DNA of 64,000 nt from Chryseobacterium pennipullorum. GTDB taxonomy: Bacteria; Bacteroidota; Bacteroidia; Flavobacteriales; Weeksellaceae. The notes below the pieces were generated by a model, which was not told the DNA's origin, did no database searches, and was given only the letters and a program-made list of their open reading frames with translations. Location of the stretch: assembly GCF_003384725.1 (NCBI RefSeq), contig NZ_QNVV01000005.1, positions 124,001 through 188,000 on the forward strand, read 5' to 3'. Below are positions 35,396 to 44,187 of the stretch, one piece after another. Within the stretch, counting starts at the first letter, position 1, and each line of letters begins with the position of its first letter. Both the position numbers and the translations under genes were made by a program.

Positions 35396-36688
35396 TTGGA
35401 ATTTCATCCGTCAATAGAGAAAGCAGACATTCAGGACATCAAAAAGTTTCAGGAAGAAAAACTTCGTGAGCTTTTGGTTTATCTTGAAAGCAATTCGCCA
35501 TACTATAAGAAACTGTTCAAAGAAAAGGAGATCAATATTGCAGATATCCGGACTTTGGAAGATCTGAAAAAGATTCCGACGACCACAAAGAACGACCTGC
35601 AACAGCACAATCATGATTTTTTCTGCATTACACCGGATAAGATTGTTGATTACAGCACAACTTCCGGGACCTTAGGAGATCCGGTGACTTTCGGCTTATC
35701 TGATGCTGACCTGGAAAGACTGGCCTACAACGAGGCCATATCCTTTGCCTGTGCCGGCATCCGGAAAGGAGATGTTGTACAGATGATCACCACTATTGAT
35801 AAAAGGTTTATGGCTGGTCTCGCCTATTTTCTGGGGCTGAGGAAAATGGGAGCCAGTGTCGTGCGAATGGGTCCGGGAATACCGGAGCTTCAATGGGATT
35901 CTATTTTCAGATACCAGCCAAAATATCTGATCACCGTTCCCTCTTTTCTTCTAAAAATGATCGATTATGCTGAAAAGCGCGGTCTGGATTATAAAAACTC
36001 CAGTGTATACGGAGCGGTGTGTATCGGAGAAAGTATCAAAAATCAGGACTTCACAGATAATATTCTTTCACAGAAAATAAAGGAAAAGTGGAATATAAAA
36101 CTTTTTTCAACGTACGCCTCTACAGAGATGAGCACGGCCTTTACAGAATGTGAATTTCAGCAGGGAGGTCATCACCATCCTGAACTGATCATTACAGAAA
36201 TACTGGATGATAATGAAAATGCTGTAAAAGATGGAGAAAGTGGAGAACTGACCATTACCACCCTTGGTGTGGAAGCAATTCCTTTACTAAGGTTTAAAAC
36301 CGGTGATATCGTAAAAGCACACTATGAGCCTTGCCGTTGTGGAAGAAATACAATGCGCCTTGGCCCTGTAATGGGAAGGAAACAGCAGATGATTAAATAT
36401 AAAGGAACAACTTTGTATCCACCTGCGATGAATGATATTCTGAATGATTTCAATAATATTTTATGCTATCAGATCGTGATTCAGGCTAATGAAATAGGGT
36501 TGGATGAAATTATTATTAAGCTGAGTACCATTGAAGAGCGGGAAAGCTTTGTGAATGAAGTGAGAGATCATTTCCGTGCCAAATTAAGGGTCAGCCCGAA
36601 AATTGAGATCATCGATTTTGATGTTCTGTCCAAAACGGTGTACCATCCGAATTCCAGAAAGCCAATTACCTTTATTGATTTAAGATAG
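35396..36688 (+). CDS. Phenylacetate-CoA ligase-family (AMP-forming) enzyme
   Basis: 430 residues. ATP-binding motif STTSGTLGDPVTFG (about residue 85), the adenylation motifs YASTEM (about residue 242), GELTITTLGVEA and LLRFKTGDIV (about residue 303), and the C-terminal lid are as in PaaK-type ligases. It activates an aromatic or fatty acid as an acyl-AMP, then CoA or ACP thioester. The substrate is unknown. It could feed 4-coumarate from the tyrosine ammonia-lyase 2.4 kb away into the pigment pathway, a plausible but unproven link. The start is a TTG, with no in-frame ATG fitting the conserved N-terminus. Confidence 0.82.
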   Translation: MEFHPSIEKADIQDIKKFQEEKLRELLVYLESNSPYYKKLFKEKEINIADIRTLEDLKKIPTTTKNDLQQHNHDFFCITPDKIVDYSTTSGTLGDPVTFGLSDADLERLAYNEAISFACAGIRKGDVVQMITTIDKRFMAGLAYFLGLRKMGASVVRMGPGIPELQWDSIFRYQPKYLITVPSFLLKMIDYAEKRGLDYKNSSVYGAVCIGESIKNQDFTDNILSQKIKEKWNIKLFSTYASTEMSTAFTECEFQQGGHHHPELIITEILDDNENAVKDGESGELTITTLGVEAIPLLRFKTGDIVKAHYEPCRCGRNTMRLGPVMGRKQQMIKYKGTTLYPPAMNDILNDFNNILCYQIVIQANEIGLDEIIIKLSTIEERESFVNEVRDHFRAKLRVSPKIEIIDFDVLSKTVYHPNSRKPITFIDLR

Positions 36689-36732
36689 AATAAAAAAAAT
36701 GAATGATAAAAACGGAGATATACTTTTTATAA

Positions 36733-36740
36733 TATCTTTG
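36733..36740 (+). promoter_or_regulatory. -7 box for secreted 202-residue protein
   Basis: TATCTTTG, 16 nt before the ATG at 36757. No clear TTG -33 element. Confidence 0.45.
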
Positions 36741-36756
36741 GAGTAAAACTAAAACT

Positions 36757-37365
36757 ATGAAAAAACTATTATTGCTGATGGTCATCTCAATCATGACAAC
36801 AGCTTTCGGACAGGAAAAAATAGCTGTCGTATCAGGAAATCTGGGAGTGTTGAAAGGCCAGACCGAAGTAAATGTGGAGCTTAAATTCGACAATGTGTTA
36901 TTGATGAAAGAAAACATTACGGAAGCTCAATATCTTGAAAACAGGAAAAGAGATGTTTTGGCCAACCCTAAAAAAGGAGAAGTGGAATGGCAAAAATGGA
37001 TCGCAGAGTGGGAAAGGTATAAAAAGGAAGAATATGTACAGTCTTTTGCCAAGGGTCTCAATAAATCCAATAAAGAGACTGCATTTAAACAGGCTCCCTC
37101 AGCAAAATACACCTTAGTGATGGATACAAAATGGCTTTTCCCGGGCTGGCACGGAGGGCTGATTATTATGACAGCACAACTTAGCGGGAGCATCAAGCTT
37201 GTAGAGACCACTAATCCTTCCGTAGTTTTAGCAGAAGTGGAACTGAATAAATTCGATAAATTCATTCAAACCAAGGAATCCGTAATGGAGTATGGCAGAA
37301 TAGCCTCTGTATATGAATCGGCAGGAAGATATTTAGGAAAAGAAATCAGGAAATCTTTTAAATAA
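36757..37365 (+). CDS. Secreted protein of unknown function
   Basis: 202 residues, with a signal peptide (KLLLLMVISIMTTAFGQ). The middle is strongly charged (VEWQKWIAEWERYKKEE), with later beta strands (GLIIMTAQLSGSIKLVETT). I recognise no named family. It lies between the ligase gene and the pigment cluster and is closed by a strong terminator. Confidence 0.6.
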   Translation: MKKLLLLMVISIMTTAFGQEKIAVVSGNLGVLKGQTEVNVELKFDNVLLMKENITEAQYLENRKRDVLANPKKGEVEWQKWIAEWERYKKEEYVQSFAKGLNKSNKETAFKQAPSAKYTLVMDTKWLFPGWHGGLIIMTAQLSGSIKLVETTNPSVVLAEVELNKFDKFIQTKESVMEYGRIASVYESAGRYLGKEIRKSFK

Positions 37366-37371
37366 AAAAAT

Positions 37372-37404
37372 AAAAACGGTCTGAATTTTCAGACCGTTTC
37401 TTTG
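37372..37404 (+). terminator. Terminator after secreted protein gene
   Basis: AAACGGTCTGAA (37374-37385) pairs perfectly with TTCAGACCGTTT (37388-37399) across a two-base loop, before TTTG. Confidence 0.85.
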
Positions 37405-37742
37405 TATCCTAGCGTCGGGATAAATCTTCATTGACTGCATCAGGGATCAAAGATTAACAGGAAAGATGAAAAACGATTACTAGGGCGTTTCACTCAGCAG
37501 AAAACCCCCTTGCTGAACGAAGTGCCACTACAAGCGAAAATCATGCACAACACCAATAACCTTGCGAACGTTGCATTAAAAAAAAGGTTCAAGCTTTACA
37601 GCTCTTGTAAAAAGAGTAAACTAAAATTTTTTAAGAAAATAACAAAAACAAAGATAGTTGCCGAAATAAACCGACAACTATCTTATAAATTATTAATAAC
37701 CTGATCCTATTAATCCGTAACGCTTAATTAGGACTAGTCAAG
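37405..37742. other. Gene-poor stretch before the halogenase-family gene
   Basis: About 340 bases. The right part holds a hairpin serving the minus-strand gene (37651-37684). The left part (about 37440-37620) has a 64-codon plus-strand frame with Lys-rich, low-complexity content and no family signal, plus patches of higher G+C (CACTACAAGCG, CCTTGCGAACGTTGC) unlike ordinary spacer. It may be a decayed gene or mobile remnant; nothing firm can be called. Confidence 0.4.
37651..37684 (-). terminator. Terminator after the halogenase-family gene
   Basis: AAGATAGTTG (37651-37660) pairs perfectly with CAACTATCTT (37675-37684) over a 14-base loop, with a T-rich tract on the minus strand after it. Confidence 0.65.
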
Positions 37743-38993
37743 TCAATTTTGCTGTTGTTGCTTTTCTGATTTGATGAGGTTTGCAAGATTTTTAATTACC
37801 GTATCATGCTTTTTCACGAAAGGATTGTCTTTATTCCAGACATATCCTGCTAAAACGGCACATATCTTTTTCTTGACATCCGGATTTTCAGGCTGATGGA
37901 AAAACAGCTCCTGCAGATTTCCGGTATACCACTCTTTTACATACGTGGTGAAAACATCCACTCCGTATAAAATATAATCTGTGTATTCTGTCTGCCAGTC
38001 AATTTTTTCCCCGTTAAGCTGTCTTAAGGCCAACTTCGCAGCCAGCATTCCTGATTCTGTAGCAAAAGCCATCCCCGAAGAGAACACAGGGTCCAGGAAT
38101 TCCGAAGCATTTCCTGTTAAGGCAAATCCATCTCCAAAAAGACTTTTTACAGAACATGAATAATCCTTAAGATGTCTGGGTTCAAAGAGAAAATCTACAT
38201 CGCCAAAACGTTTTACGTAATAGTCTGAAAGAGAAATAGCTTTTCTTAAAGCTTCGGCAGTATCGCCGTTCTCAGACAGCTGGTCTATATATTCCGTAGG
38301 GCCTACGATCCCTATGCTGGTATTCCCGTTGGAAAAAGGAATCACCCAAAGCCATACTTCCGTCTCAATGATGTCAAAAGAAATTAAAGTTCCTTCTTCT
38401 CCTGGTTCTCTGTTAATATCGTTTACATGAGAAAAAATAGCTGAATGGGGTGAAAGCTTTGAAGGTTTTTCAAGGTCTAACAAACGGGGAAGAACCCTTC
38501 CGTAGCCGCTTGAATCGATCACAAATTTAGCATGGATTTCTTTGGTATCGCCATCCTTGTTTTTTATGGTGGTTACAGAATCTGTTCCATTGAAACGGAT
38601 ATCAATCACTTCCGTTTCGAATTCAAGATCAATTCCTTTATTCATTACCTCCTGGGCCAGAGTATTGTCAAAATCAGCTCTGGGTACCTGCCACGTCCAG
38701 TCCCAACCCGCTCCGAATTTGTTGCTGAAATCAAAGATGCAAACTTCATCGCCCCGAAGGAAACGTGCTCCCAGCTTTTTCTCAAATCCCATACGATCTA
38801 ATGCAGGGAAGAGGCCGGCTTCCTCAAAGTGGTCCATCACCCTTGGAATTAAGCTTTCTCCCACCACCAGTCTTGGGAATTTAGTCTTTTCAACAACTTT
38901 TACGCTGACGTTATTATTCTTCAGGTATGAAGAAGACACGCATCCGGAAGGCCCAGCCCCGATTACAAGAACGTCAACAGATTCTTTGCTCAT
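37743..38993 (-). CDS. Flavin-dependent halogenase-family oxidoreductase
   Basis: 416 residues. FAD-binding GAGPSG (about residue 12) and GESLIPRVMDHFEEAGL (about residue 46), and the halogenase-type WxWxIP motif as WLWVIP (about residue 213). A Lys in GFEKKLGARF could be the catalytic lysine that handles hypohalite. It belongs to the flavin-dependent halogenase/dehydrogenase group. In this setting it may chlorinate or oxidise the aromatic head of the pigment, but a geranylgeranyl-reductase-like role is not excluded. It diverges from the tyrosine ammonia-lyase gene with overlapping promoters. Confidence 0.78.
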   Translation of the reverse strand: MSKESVDVLVIGAGPSGCVSSSYLKNNNVSVKVVEKTKFPRLVVGESLIPRVMDHFEEAGLFPALDRMGFEKKLGARFLRGDEVCIFDFSNKFGAGWDWTWQVPRADFDNTLAQEVMNKGIDLEFETEVIDIRFNGTDSVTTIKNKDGDTKEIHAKFVIDSSGYGRVLPRLLDLEKPSKLSPHSAIFSHVNDINREPGEEGTLISFDIIETEVWLWVIPFSNGNTSIGIVGPTEYIDQLSENGDTAEALRKAISLSDYYVKRFGDVDFLFEPRHLKDYSCSVKSLFGDGFALTGNASEFLDPVFSSGMAFATESGMLAAKLALRQLNGEKIDWQTEYTDYILYGVDVFTTYVKEWYTGNLQELFFHQPENPDVKKKICAVLAGYVWNKDNPFVKKHDTVIKNLANLIKSEKQQQQN

Positions 38994-39022
38994 CTTTGAT
39001 TTTTTATTTTAATAATAACTTT

Positions 39023-39030
39023 TATCTTTG
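39023..39030 (+). promoter_or_regulatory. -7 box for the plus-strand pigment arm
   Basis: TATCTTTG, 61 nt before the TAL start at 39092. It lies 3 bases from the opposing -7 box (39034-39041). Confidence 0.5.
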
Positions 39031-39033
39031 CCG

Positions 39034-39041
39034 CAAAATTA
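39034..39041 (-). promoter_or_regulatory. -7 box for the halogenase-family gene
   Basis: Minus-strand TAATTTTG, about 40 nt before the start at 38993. It faces the plus-strand -7 box, so the two initiation sites would overlap and polymerases would compete. Confidence 0.5.
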
Positions 39042-39091
39042 GTGACAAATAATTAATATTTTATAAAATTATCAACTATTACTTTTAATTG

Positions 39092-40612
39092 ATGAAAATA
39101 AATAACTTTTTAGAACTGAAAGACTTTCAAAAAATTATCATTGGGAATGAAAATATAGAACTGGATGAAACCATTTTATCAAGAGTGGATAAAAGTTTTC
39201 AGTTTTTAAAAGAATTTTCAAAAAATAAAGTAATATATGGGGTCAATACAGGTTTCGGACCGATGGCCCAGTTTAAGATCAGTGATGAAGATACCCATCA
39301 GCTGCAGTATAACCTGATCCGAAGCCACTCCTCAGGAATTGGTAATCCGTTGCCTGCCCAGGAAGTAAAAGCTTGTATGCTGGCAAGGCTCAATACCTTG
39401 TCACTGGGCAACTCAGGGGTACACCAATCTGTTATTTTTCTTCTGCAGGAGCTGATCAACAGAGATATTATTCCTCTGATTTTTGAACACGGCGGAGTGG
39501 GAGCAAGCGGAGACCTTGTTCAGCTCGCACACCTGGCCCTGGTGCTGATCGGAGAGGGAGAAGTGTTTTATAAAGGAGAAAGGAAGTCTACCAAGGATGT
39601 TTTTGCCGCAGAAGGACTGGAGCCGATAAAAGTAGAGATACGTGAGGGACTTGCTCTGATGAACGGAACTTCAGTGATGTCAGGAATCGGGATTGTGAAT
39701 GCGTATAAAGCCAACCAGCTTACGGATATTTCCATCAGACTTTCCTGTGCTATCAATGAAATTGTTCAGGCCTACGATGACCATTTATCACAAGCACTGA
39801 ACGGGACAAAAAAACATTACGGTCAGCAGAAAGTCGCTGAAAGAATGCGTGCCCATCTGGCAGACAGTAAGCTCATCAGAAAAAGAGCGGATCACCTTTA
39901 CACCCATTTCGAAGAACAGGAAAAGGTGTTCAAGGAAAAAGTACAGGAGTATTATTCTCTAAGATGTGTCCCGCAAATTCTGGGCCCGGTACTGGATACG
40001 CTCGAATATACTGAAAAAGTTCTGGAAAACGAGATCAATTCTGCCAATGACAATCCAATCATTGATGTTGAAGATCAGCATGTGTATCACGGCGGAAACT
40101 TCCATGGAGATTATATTTCTTTGGAAATGGATAAGCTTAAGATCGTCGTAACAAAGCTGACCATGCTTGCCGAAAGACAGCTGAACTATCTTCTGAATGC
40201 TAAAATCAATGAAATCTTGCCTCCTTTTGTAAATTTGGGCAAATTAGGGTTCAATTTCGGAATGCAGGGGGTTCAGTTTACGGCAACTTCAACGACTGCA
40301 GAAAGCCAGATGCTGTCGAACTCTATGTACGTTCACAGTATCCCCAACAATAATGACAATCAGGATATCGTCAGTATGGGGACCAATGCGGCGGTGATCT
40401 GCAGAAAAGTCATTGAAAATGCTTTTGAAGTATTGGCGATTGAAGCGATTACGATTATTCAGGCTGTGGAATATCTTGGTTTCCAGGATAAGGTTTCATC
40501 ATCTACCAAAGAACTGTATGATGATATCAGAAAAATTATTCCGGCGTTCTCAGATGATATGGTGATGTATCCATACCTTGAGGAGGTGAAGAAATATTTG
40601 AAGGCAATGTAA
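39092..40612 (+). CDS. Tyrosine ammonia-lyase (HAL/PAL/TAL family)
   Basis: 506 residues. The MIO cofactor forms from Ala138-Ser139-Gly140 (GGVGASGDLVQLAH). Tyr49 (VIYGVNTGFG) is the conserved active-site tyrosine. His79 in NLIRSHSSG is the position where His favours tyrosine over phenylalanine. It releases ammonia from tyrosine to give 4-coumarate, the aromatic starter of flexirubin-type pigments. Flavobacterium johnsoniae has a well-known TAL in its flexirubin locus. The start is the ATG at 39092; a TTG lies immediately before it. Confidence 0.92.
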   Translation: MKINNFLELKDFQKIIIGNENIELDETILSRVDKSFQFLKEFSKNKVIYGVNTGFGPMAQFKISDEDTHQLQYNLIRSHSSGIGNPLPAQEVKACMLARLNTLSLGNSGVHQSVIFLLQELINRDIIPLIFEHGGVGASGDLVQLAHLALVLIGEGEVFYKGERKSTKDVFAAEGLEPIKVEIREGLALMNGTSVMSGIGIVNAYKANQLTDISIRLSCAINEIVQAYDDHLSQALNGTKKHYGQQKVAERMRAHLADSKLIRKRADHLYTHFEEQEKVFKEKVQEYYSLRCVPQILGPVLDTLEYTEKVLENEINSANDNPIIDVEDQHVYHGGNFHGDYISLEMDKLKIVVTKLTMLAERQLNYLLNAKINEILPPFVNLGKLGFNFGMQGVQFTATSTTAESQMLSNSMYVHSIPNNNDNQDIVSMGTNAAVICRKVIENAFEVLAIEAITIIQAVEYLGFQDKVSSSTKELYDDIRKIIPAFSDDMVMYPYLEEVKKYLKAM

Positions 40613-40691
40613 TTATCGGCAGTGATCAACTGTCATAATATACAGAGGCATAAACTTGACAAAAAAACTAAAACGATATAAACACTAACGC

Positions 40692-41423
40692 ATGAAATGT
40701 GCAATTGTAACAGGAGGCTCCAGAGGAATCGGGAGAGCGATCTGTATAAAACTGGCTGAAGAAAAAAATTATCATCTACTGATTAATTATACTTCCAATG
40801 AAGCTGCGGCAAAAGAAACCCTGGCCAGGGTGGAAGAGCTTGGATCTACCGGAGAGATCCTGAAGTTTGATGTAGGAAATGCGGAAGAGACGCAGGAAGT
40901 ATTAACAGCCTGGCAGGAGAAAAATTCCGATGCCATAGTAGAGGTTATTGTTAATAACGCCGGCATTACAAGAGACGGGTTGTTTATGTGGATGCAGAAA
41001 GAGGACTGGAACAGTGTGATCAATACAAGTCTGAACGGTTTCTTCAATGTAACGAATTTCTTTATCCAGAAACTCCTTCGTAACAAATACGGACGGATCA
41101 TCAATATGGTGTCGGTTTCAGGAGTAAAAGGAACAGCAGGACAGACGAATTACTCAGCAGCAAAAGGTGCATTGGTAGGCGCGACAAAAGCCCTGGCACA
41201 GGAAGTTGCCAAAAGAAACATCACCGTAAATGCTGTGGCTCCGGGCTTTATCAGAACAGACATGACTCAGGAATTCAATGAAGATGAGCTTAAAGCGATG
41301 ATTCCTGCCAACAGATTTGGTGAAGCAGAAGAGGTCGCGGATCTTGTTGCATTTTTAGCATCCCGGAAATCTTCATACATTACCGGAGAAGTCATTAATA
41401 TTAACGGAGGAATTTATTCATAA
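40692..41423 (+). CDS. 3-oxoacyl-ACP reductase (FabG type) of the pigment cluster
   Basis: 243 residues, short-chain dehydrogenase. Cofactor motif TGGSRGIG (residues 7-14), NNAG (about residue 89), Ser in MVSVSGVKG and the YSAAK catalytic pair (about residue 154). It reduces the 3-keto group after each condensation on ACP, using NADPH. It lies between TAL and the ketosynthase and acts in polyene chain building rather than general fatty acid synthesis, judging from context. Confidence 0.9.
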   Translation: MKCAIVTGGSRGIGRAICIKLAEEKNYHLLINYTSNEAAAKETLARVEELGSTGEILKFDVGNAEETQEVLTAWQEKNSDAIVEVIVNNAGITRDGLFMWMQKEDWNSVINTSLNGFFNVTNFFIQKLLRNKYGRIINMVSVSGVKGTAGQTNYSAAKGALVGATKALAQEVAKRNITVNAVAPGFIRTDMTQEFNEDELKAMIPANRFGEAEEVADLVAFLASRKSSYITGEVININGGIYS

Positions 41424-41436
41424 TAATCTTACAATA

Positions 41437-41513
41437 TACCAATGTACCAGGATATTAATGTTGGATGAAACTCAATGAAAATATTGTTAAATTGCCAGAC
41501 TGTTACATTGGTA
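41437..41513. repeat. Palindromic repeat element, copy A
   Basis: TACCAATGTA (41437-41446) and TACATTGGTA (41504-41513) are perfect 10-bp inverted arms. Related elements lie at 43042-43104 and 54415-54476, all in spacers of the pigment locus. Confidence 0.6.
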
Positions 41514-41529
41514 CATTAAATATAAACAC

Positions 41530-42750
41530 ATGGAAAATAGGGTTGTGATTACTGGAATGGGAATTTATTCCTGCATCGGGACGTCTTTAGAGGAGGTCAC
41601 TGAATCCCTGTATCAAGGAAAATCCGGTATTGTTTTAGATGAAGACAGAAAAAAATTCGGTTTCAGGTCAGGGCTTACAGGTGTTGTTCCGAAACCGGAA
41701 CTGAAAAATCTTCTGAACAGACGCCAGCGTGTCAGCATGGGTGAGGAAAGCGAATATGCCTACCTTGCGACCCTTGATGCCCTGAAGCAGGCACATCTGA
41801 ATGAAGATTTTTTAGATACCCACGAAGTGGGAATTTTATACGGAAATGACAGTGTTTCCAAAGCAGTGGTAGAATCTATCGATATTGCAAGGGAAAAGAA
41901 AGATACAACATTGATGGGATCCGGAGCGATCTTCAAATCAATGAATTCCACAGTGACGATGAACCTTTCTACAATTTTTAAACTGAAGGGGATCAATCTT
42001 ACCATCAGCGCAGCCTGCGCAAGCGGCTCGCATTCCCTGGGGCTTGCCTTCATGATGATCAAAAACGGTTTTCAGGATATGATCATCTGTGGTGGTGCTC
42101 AGGAAACCAACAAATATTCGATGGCGAGTTTTGATGGTCTGGGCGTCTTTTCTGCAAGAGAGGATGAGCCTGTAAAAGCATCGAGACCATTTGATGCAGG
42201 AAGAGACGGCCTTATCCCAAGTGGGGGAGCCGCTACTTTAATCGTGGAGAGTCTGGAGTCTGCACAACGAAGAGGAGCTCCTGTTATTGCGGAGATTATA
42301 GGGTACGGTTTTTCTTCAAACGGCGGCCATATCTCTACTCCTAATGTTGACGGCCCGGCTTTGGCAATGGACAGAGCCCTGAAACAATCCGGCTTGAAAG
42401 CGTCTGATATCCATTATATTAATGCCCACGCTACTTCCACACCCATTGGTGATGCCAATGAAGCCAAAGCCATTTATGAAATTTTTGGAAGTGAAGTTCC
42501 TGTGAGCTCTACCAAATCAATGACCGGACACGAGTGCTGGATGGCGGGTGCAAGTGAAGTTATCTACTCTATTCTGATGATGCAGAATAACTTTGTAGCT
42601 CCTAATATCAATCTGGAAAACCCTGATAGTGAGGCGGAAAAGATAAATTTGGTCTCAAAAACAAAAAATCAAAAAATTGACGTATTTTTGTCCAATTCTT
42701 TTGGTTTTGGGGGAACCAATTCTGCACTAATAGTTAAAAAATTTGATTAA
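41530..42750 (+). CDS. Beta-ketoacyl-ACP synthase (KAS II-like)
   Basis: 406 residues. Catalytic Cys163 (ISAACASGSHS) and the two histidines in NAHATSTPIGD and SMTGHECWMAGA are present, with GFGGTNSALI near the end, so the enzyme should be active. It condenses malonyl-ACP with the growing aryl-polyene chain. Three further synthase-fold genes lie in the minus arm. The ACP gene begins 4 bases after its stop. Confidence 0.9.
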   Translation: MENRVVITGMGIYSCIGTSLEEVTESLYQGKSGIVLDEDRKKFGFRSGLTGVVPKPELKNLLNRRQRVSMGEESEYAYLATLDALKQAHLNEDFLDTHEVGILYGNDSVSKAVVESIDIAREKKDTTLMGSGAIFKSMNSTVTMNLSTIFKLKGINLTISAACASGSHSLGLAFMMIKNGFQDMIICGGAQETNKYSMASFDGLGVFSAREDEPVKASRPFDAGRDGLIPSGGAATLIVESLESAQRRGAPVIAEIIGYGFSSNGGHISTPNVDGPALAMDRALKQSGLKASDIHYINAHATSTPIGDANEAKAIYEIFGSEVPVSSTKSMTGHECWMAGASEVIYSILMMQNNFVAPNINLENPDSEAEKINLVSKTKNQKIDVFLSNSFGFGGTNSALIVKKFD

Positions 42751-42754
42751 AAAC

Positions 42755-43009
42755 ATGGAAAGGGAAAAGATTGTTGCTATTGTTAATGATTTTTTGGTAA
42801 ACGAATTCGAAGTAGACGGAGACGAAATCACTAATGATGCCAACCTTAAAAATACACTGGGCTTAGACAGCCTCGATTATATCGACATGGTCGTAGTGAT
42901 CGAATCCAATTTCGGAGTGAAATTAGGTGAAGCAGATTTCAAGAAAATGGTGACATTTGATGATTTCTATACAACGATTGAAAATAAGATTGCTGAAAAA
43001 AACGCTTAG
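42755..43009 (+). CDS. Acyl carrier protein, pigment cluster
   Basis: 84 residues. The phosphopantetheine site is Ser39 in LGLDSLDYID. It carries the growing chain for the adjacent ketosynthase. A TTG 12 bases upstream gives a longer frame overlapping the ketosynthase end, but the ATG at 42755 fits the family. It probably forms one operon with the preceding gene. Confidence 0.88.
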   Translation: MEREKIVAIVNDFLVNEFEVDGDEITNDANLKNTLGLDSLDYIDMVVVIESNFGVKLGEADFKKMVTFDDFYTTIENKIAEKNA

Positions 43010-43041
43010 TTATTGAGTAAATCTTTATTCTATAAAATGTG

Positions 43042-43104
43042 CCAATGTAATAATATCACAGTGATCCGGTAAGGAACACTTTTAAAATGGTAGTATTACA
43101 TTGG
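43042..43104. repeat. Palindromic repeat element, copy B
   Basis: CCAATGTAATA (43042-43052) and TATTACATTGG (43094-43104) are perfect 11-bp inverted arms in the spacer between ACP and acyltransferase genes. Confidence 0.62.
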
Positions 43105-43129
43105 TTCTCTGTTATATTAAACTGTATAT

Positions 43130-44014
43130 ATGAACAAGTGGAAAGGTAAATCTAAAGGAACAGTACTCGGATACAGAATATTCGTCTGGTGTATTAGAAA
43201 TATCGGAATCAGAAGTTCATATGGGGTGCTTTACTTTGTAGCAGCCTATTATTCTCTGTTTCAGAAGAGGAGCAACCAATATATTTTTTATTATTTTCAA
43301 AAAAGACTCAACTACGGATATTGGAAGTCCAAAGTGTCGATCTTTAAAAGTTATTTTACCTTCGGAAAAGTTCTGATTGATAAGACAGCCATTTCTGCCG
43401 GACTCCGGGAAAAATACACCTATGAATTTGACGGAATTGAAAATCTGAGAAATCTTCTTGCTGCCAAAAAAGGAGGGGTTCTGATCAGTGCCCATATCGG
43501 TAATTTTGAAATTGCTGAACATTTTTTTGCAGACATTGATTTTGACTGCCAGATCAATCTGGTCACTACAGACCAAGAAGTGACCGTTATCAAAGAATAT
43601 CTGGAGAGTGTCGCCATAAAAGAGAGTAACATCAAATTTATCTACGTCAAAGAAGATATGTCTCATATTTTTGAGATCAATCAGGCGTTGTCCAATAATG
43701 AGCTGATTTGTTTTACCGGTGACCGTTACTTTGAAGGATCAAAATACCTGGAAGCAGACCTTCTCGGAAAAAGCGCCAAGTTTCCTGCCGGGCCTTTTCT
43801 TATTGCTTCCCGGCTTGGTGTTCCTGTGGTGTACGTCTATGTGATGAAAGAACGAAATCTTCATTATCACCTCTATGCCAGAGTCGCTCAAAATATCAAA
43901 AACAGAGATTCACAGGGACTTTTAGAGTCTTATGTTCAGAATCTCGAGACCATGGTGAAAAAATATCCGTTTCAATGGTTTAATTATTTCGATTTTTGGG
44001 ATGATGTAGATTAA
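43130..44014 (+). CDS. LpxL/HtrB-like lipid acyltransferase
   Basis: 294 residues. An N-terminal hydrophobic helix (IGIRSSYGVLYFVAAYYSLF) and the HX4(D/E) active-site motif HIGNFE (about residue 123) match the lysophospholipid/lipid A acyltransferase family. In pigment clusters this enzyme is thought to transfer the polyene acyl chain from ACP to a membrane or aromatic hydroxyl acceptor. The acceptor here is not known. Confidence 0.82.
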   Translation: MNKWKGKSKGTVLGYRIFVWCIRNIGIRSSYGVLYFVAAYYSLFQKRSNQYIFYYFQKRLNYGYWKSKVSIFKSYFTFGKVLIDKTAISAGLREKYTYEFDGIENLRNLLAAKKGGVLISAHIGNFEIAEHFFADIDFDCQINLVTTDQEVTVIKEYLESVAIKESNIKFIYVKEDMSHIFEINQALSNNELICFTGDRYFEGSKYLEADLLGKSAKFPAGPFLIASRLGVPVVYVYVMKERNLHYHLYARVAQNIKNRDSQGLLESYVQNLETMVKKYPFQWFNYFDFWDDVD

Positions 44015-44067
44015 TTTTTCTATTTTTACCTCTGAAAACTAACATAAAACTAAAAAACCATTAAGAT

Positions 44068-44158
44068 TTTTGAGAATTTTAGATCATGACCTTCTACTGA
44101 CCCCGATAGATTGGATTTGTCACTACCAGATGATCTCAACATTAGCTAATTCTCAAAA
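44068..44158. repeat. Inverted repeat in spacer before CrtI-like gene
   Basis: TTTTGAGAAT (44068-44077) and ATTCTCAAAA (44149-44158) are perfect 10-bp inverted arms around 71 bases. It may form a long hairpin in the leader of the oxidoreductase gene. Confidence 0.45.
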
Positions 44159-44187
44159 TACTTAACTTTAAAAACACACATTCTCCT

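Noticed and set aside
37510-37704. 64-codon plus-strand gene
   Set aside because: Lys-rich low complexity, no family signal, and it overlaps the terminator hairpin of the convergent gene.
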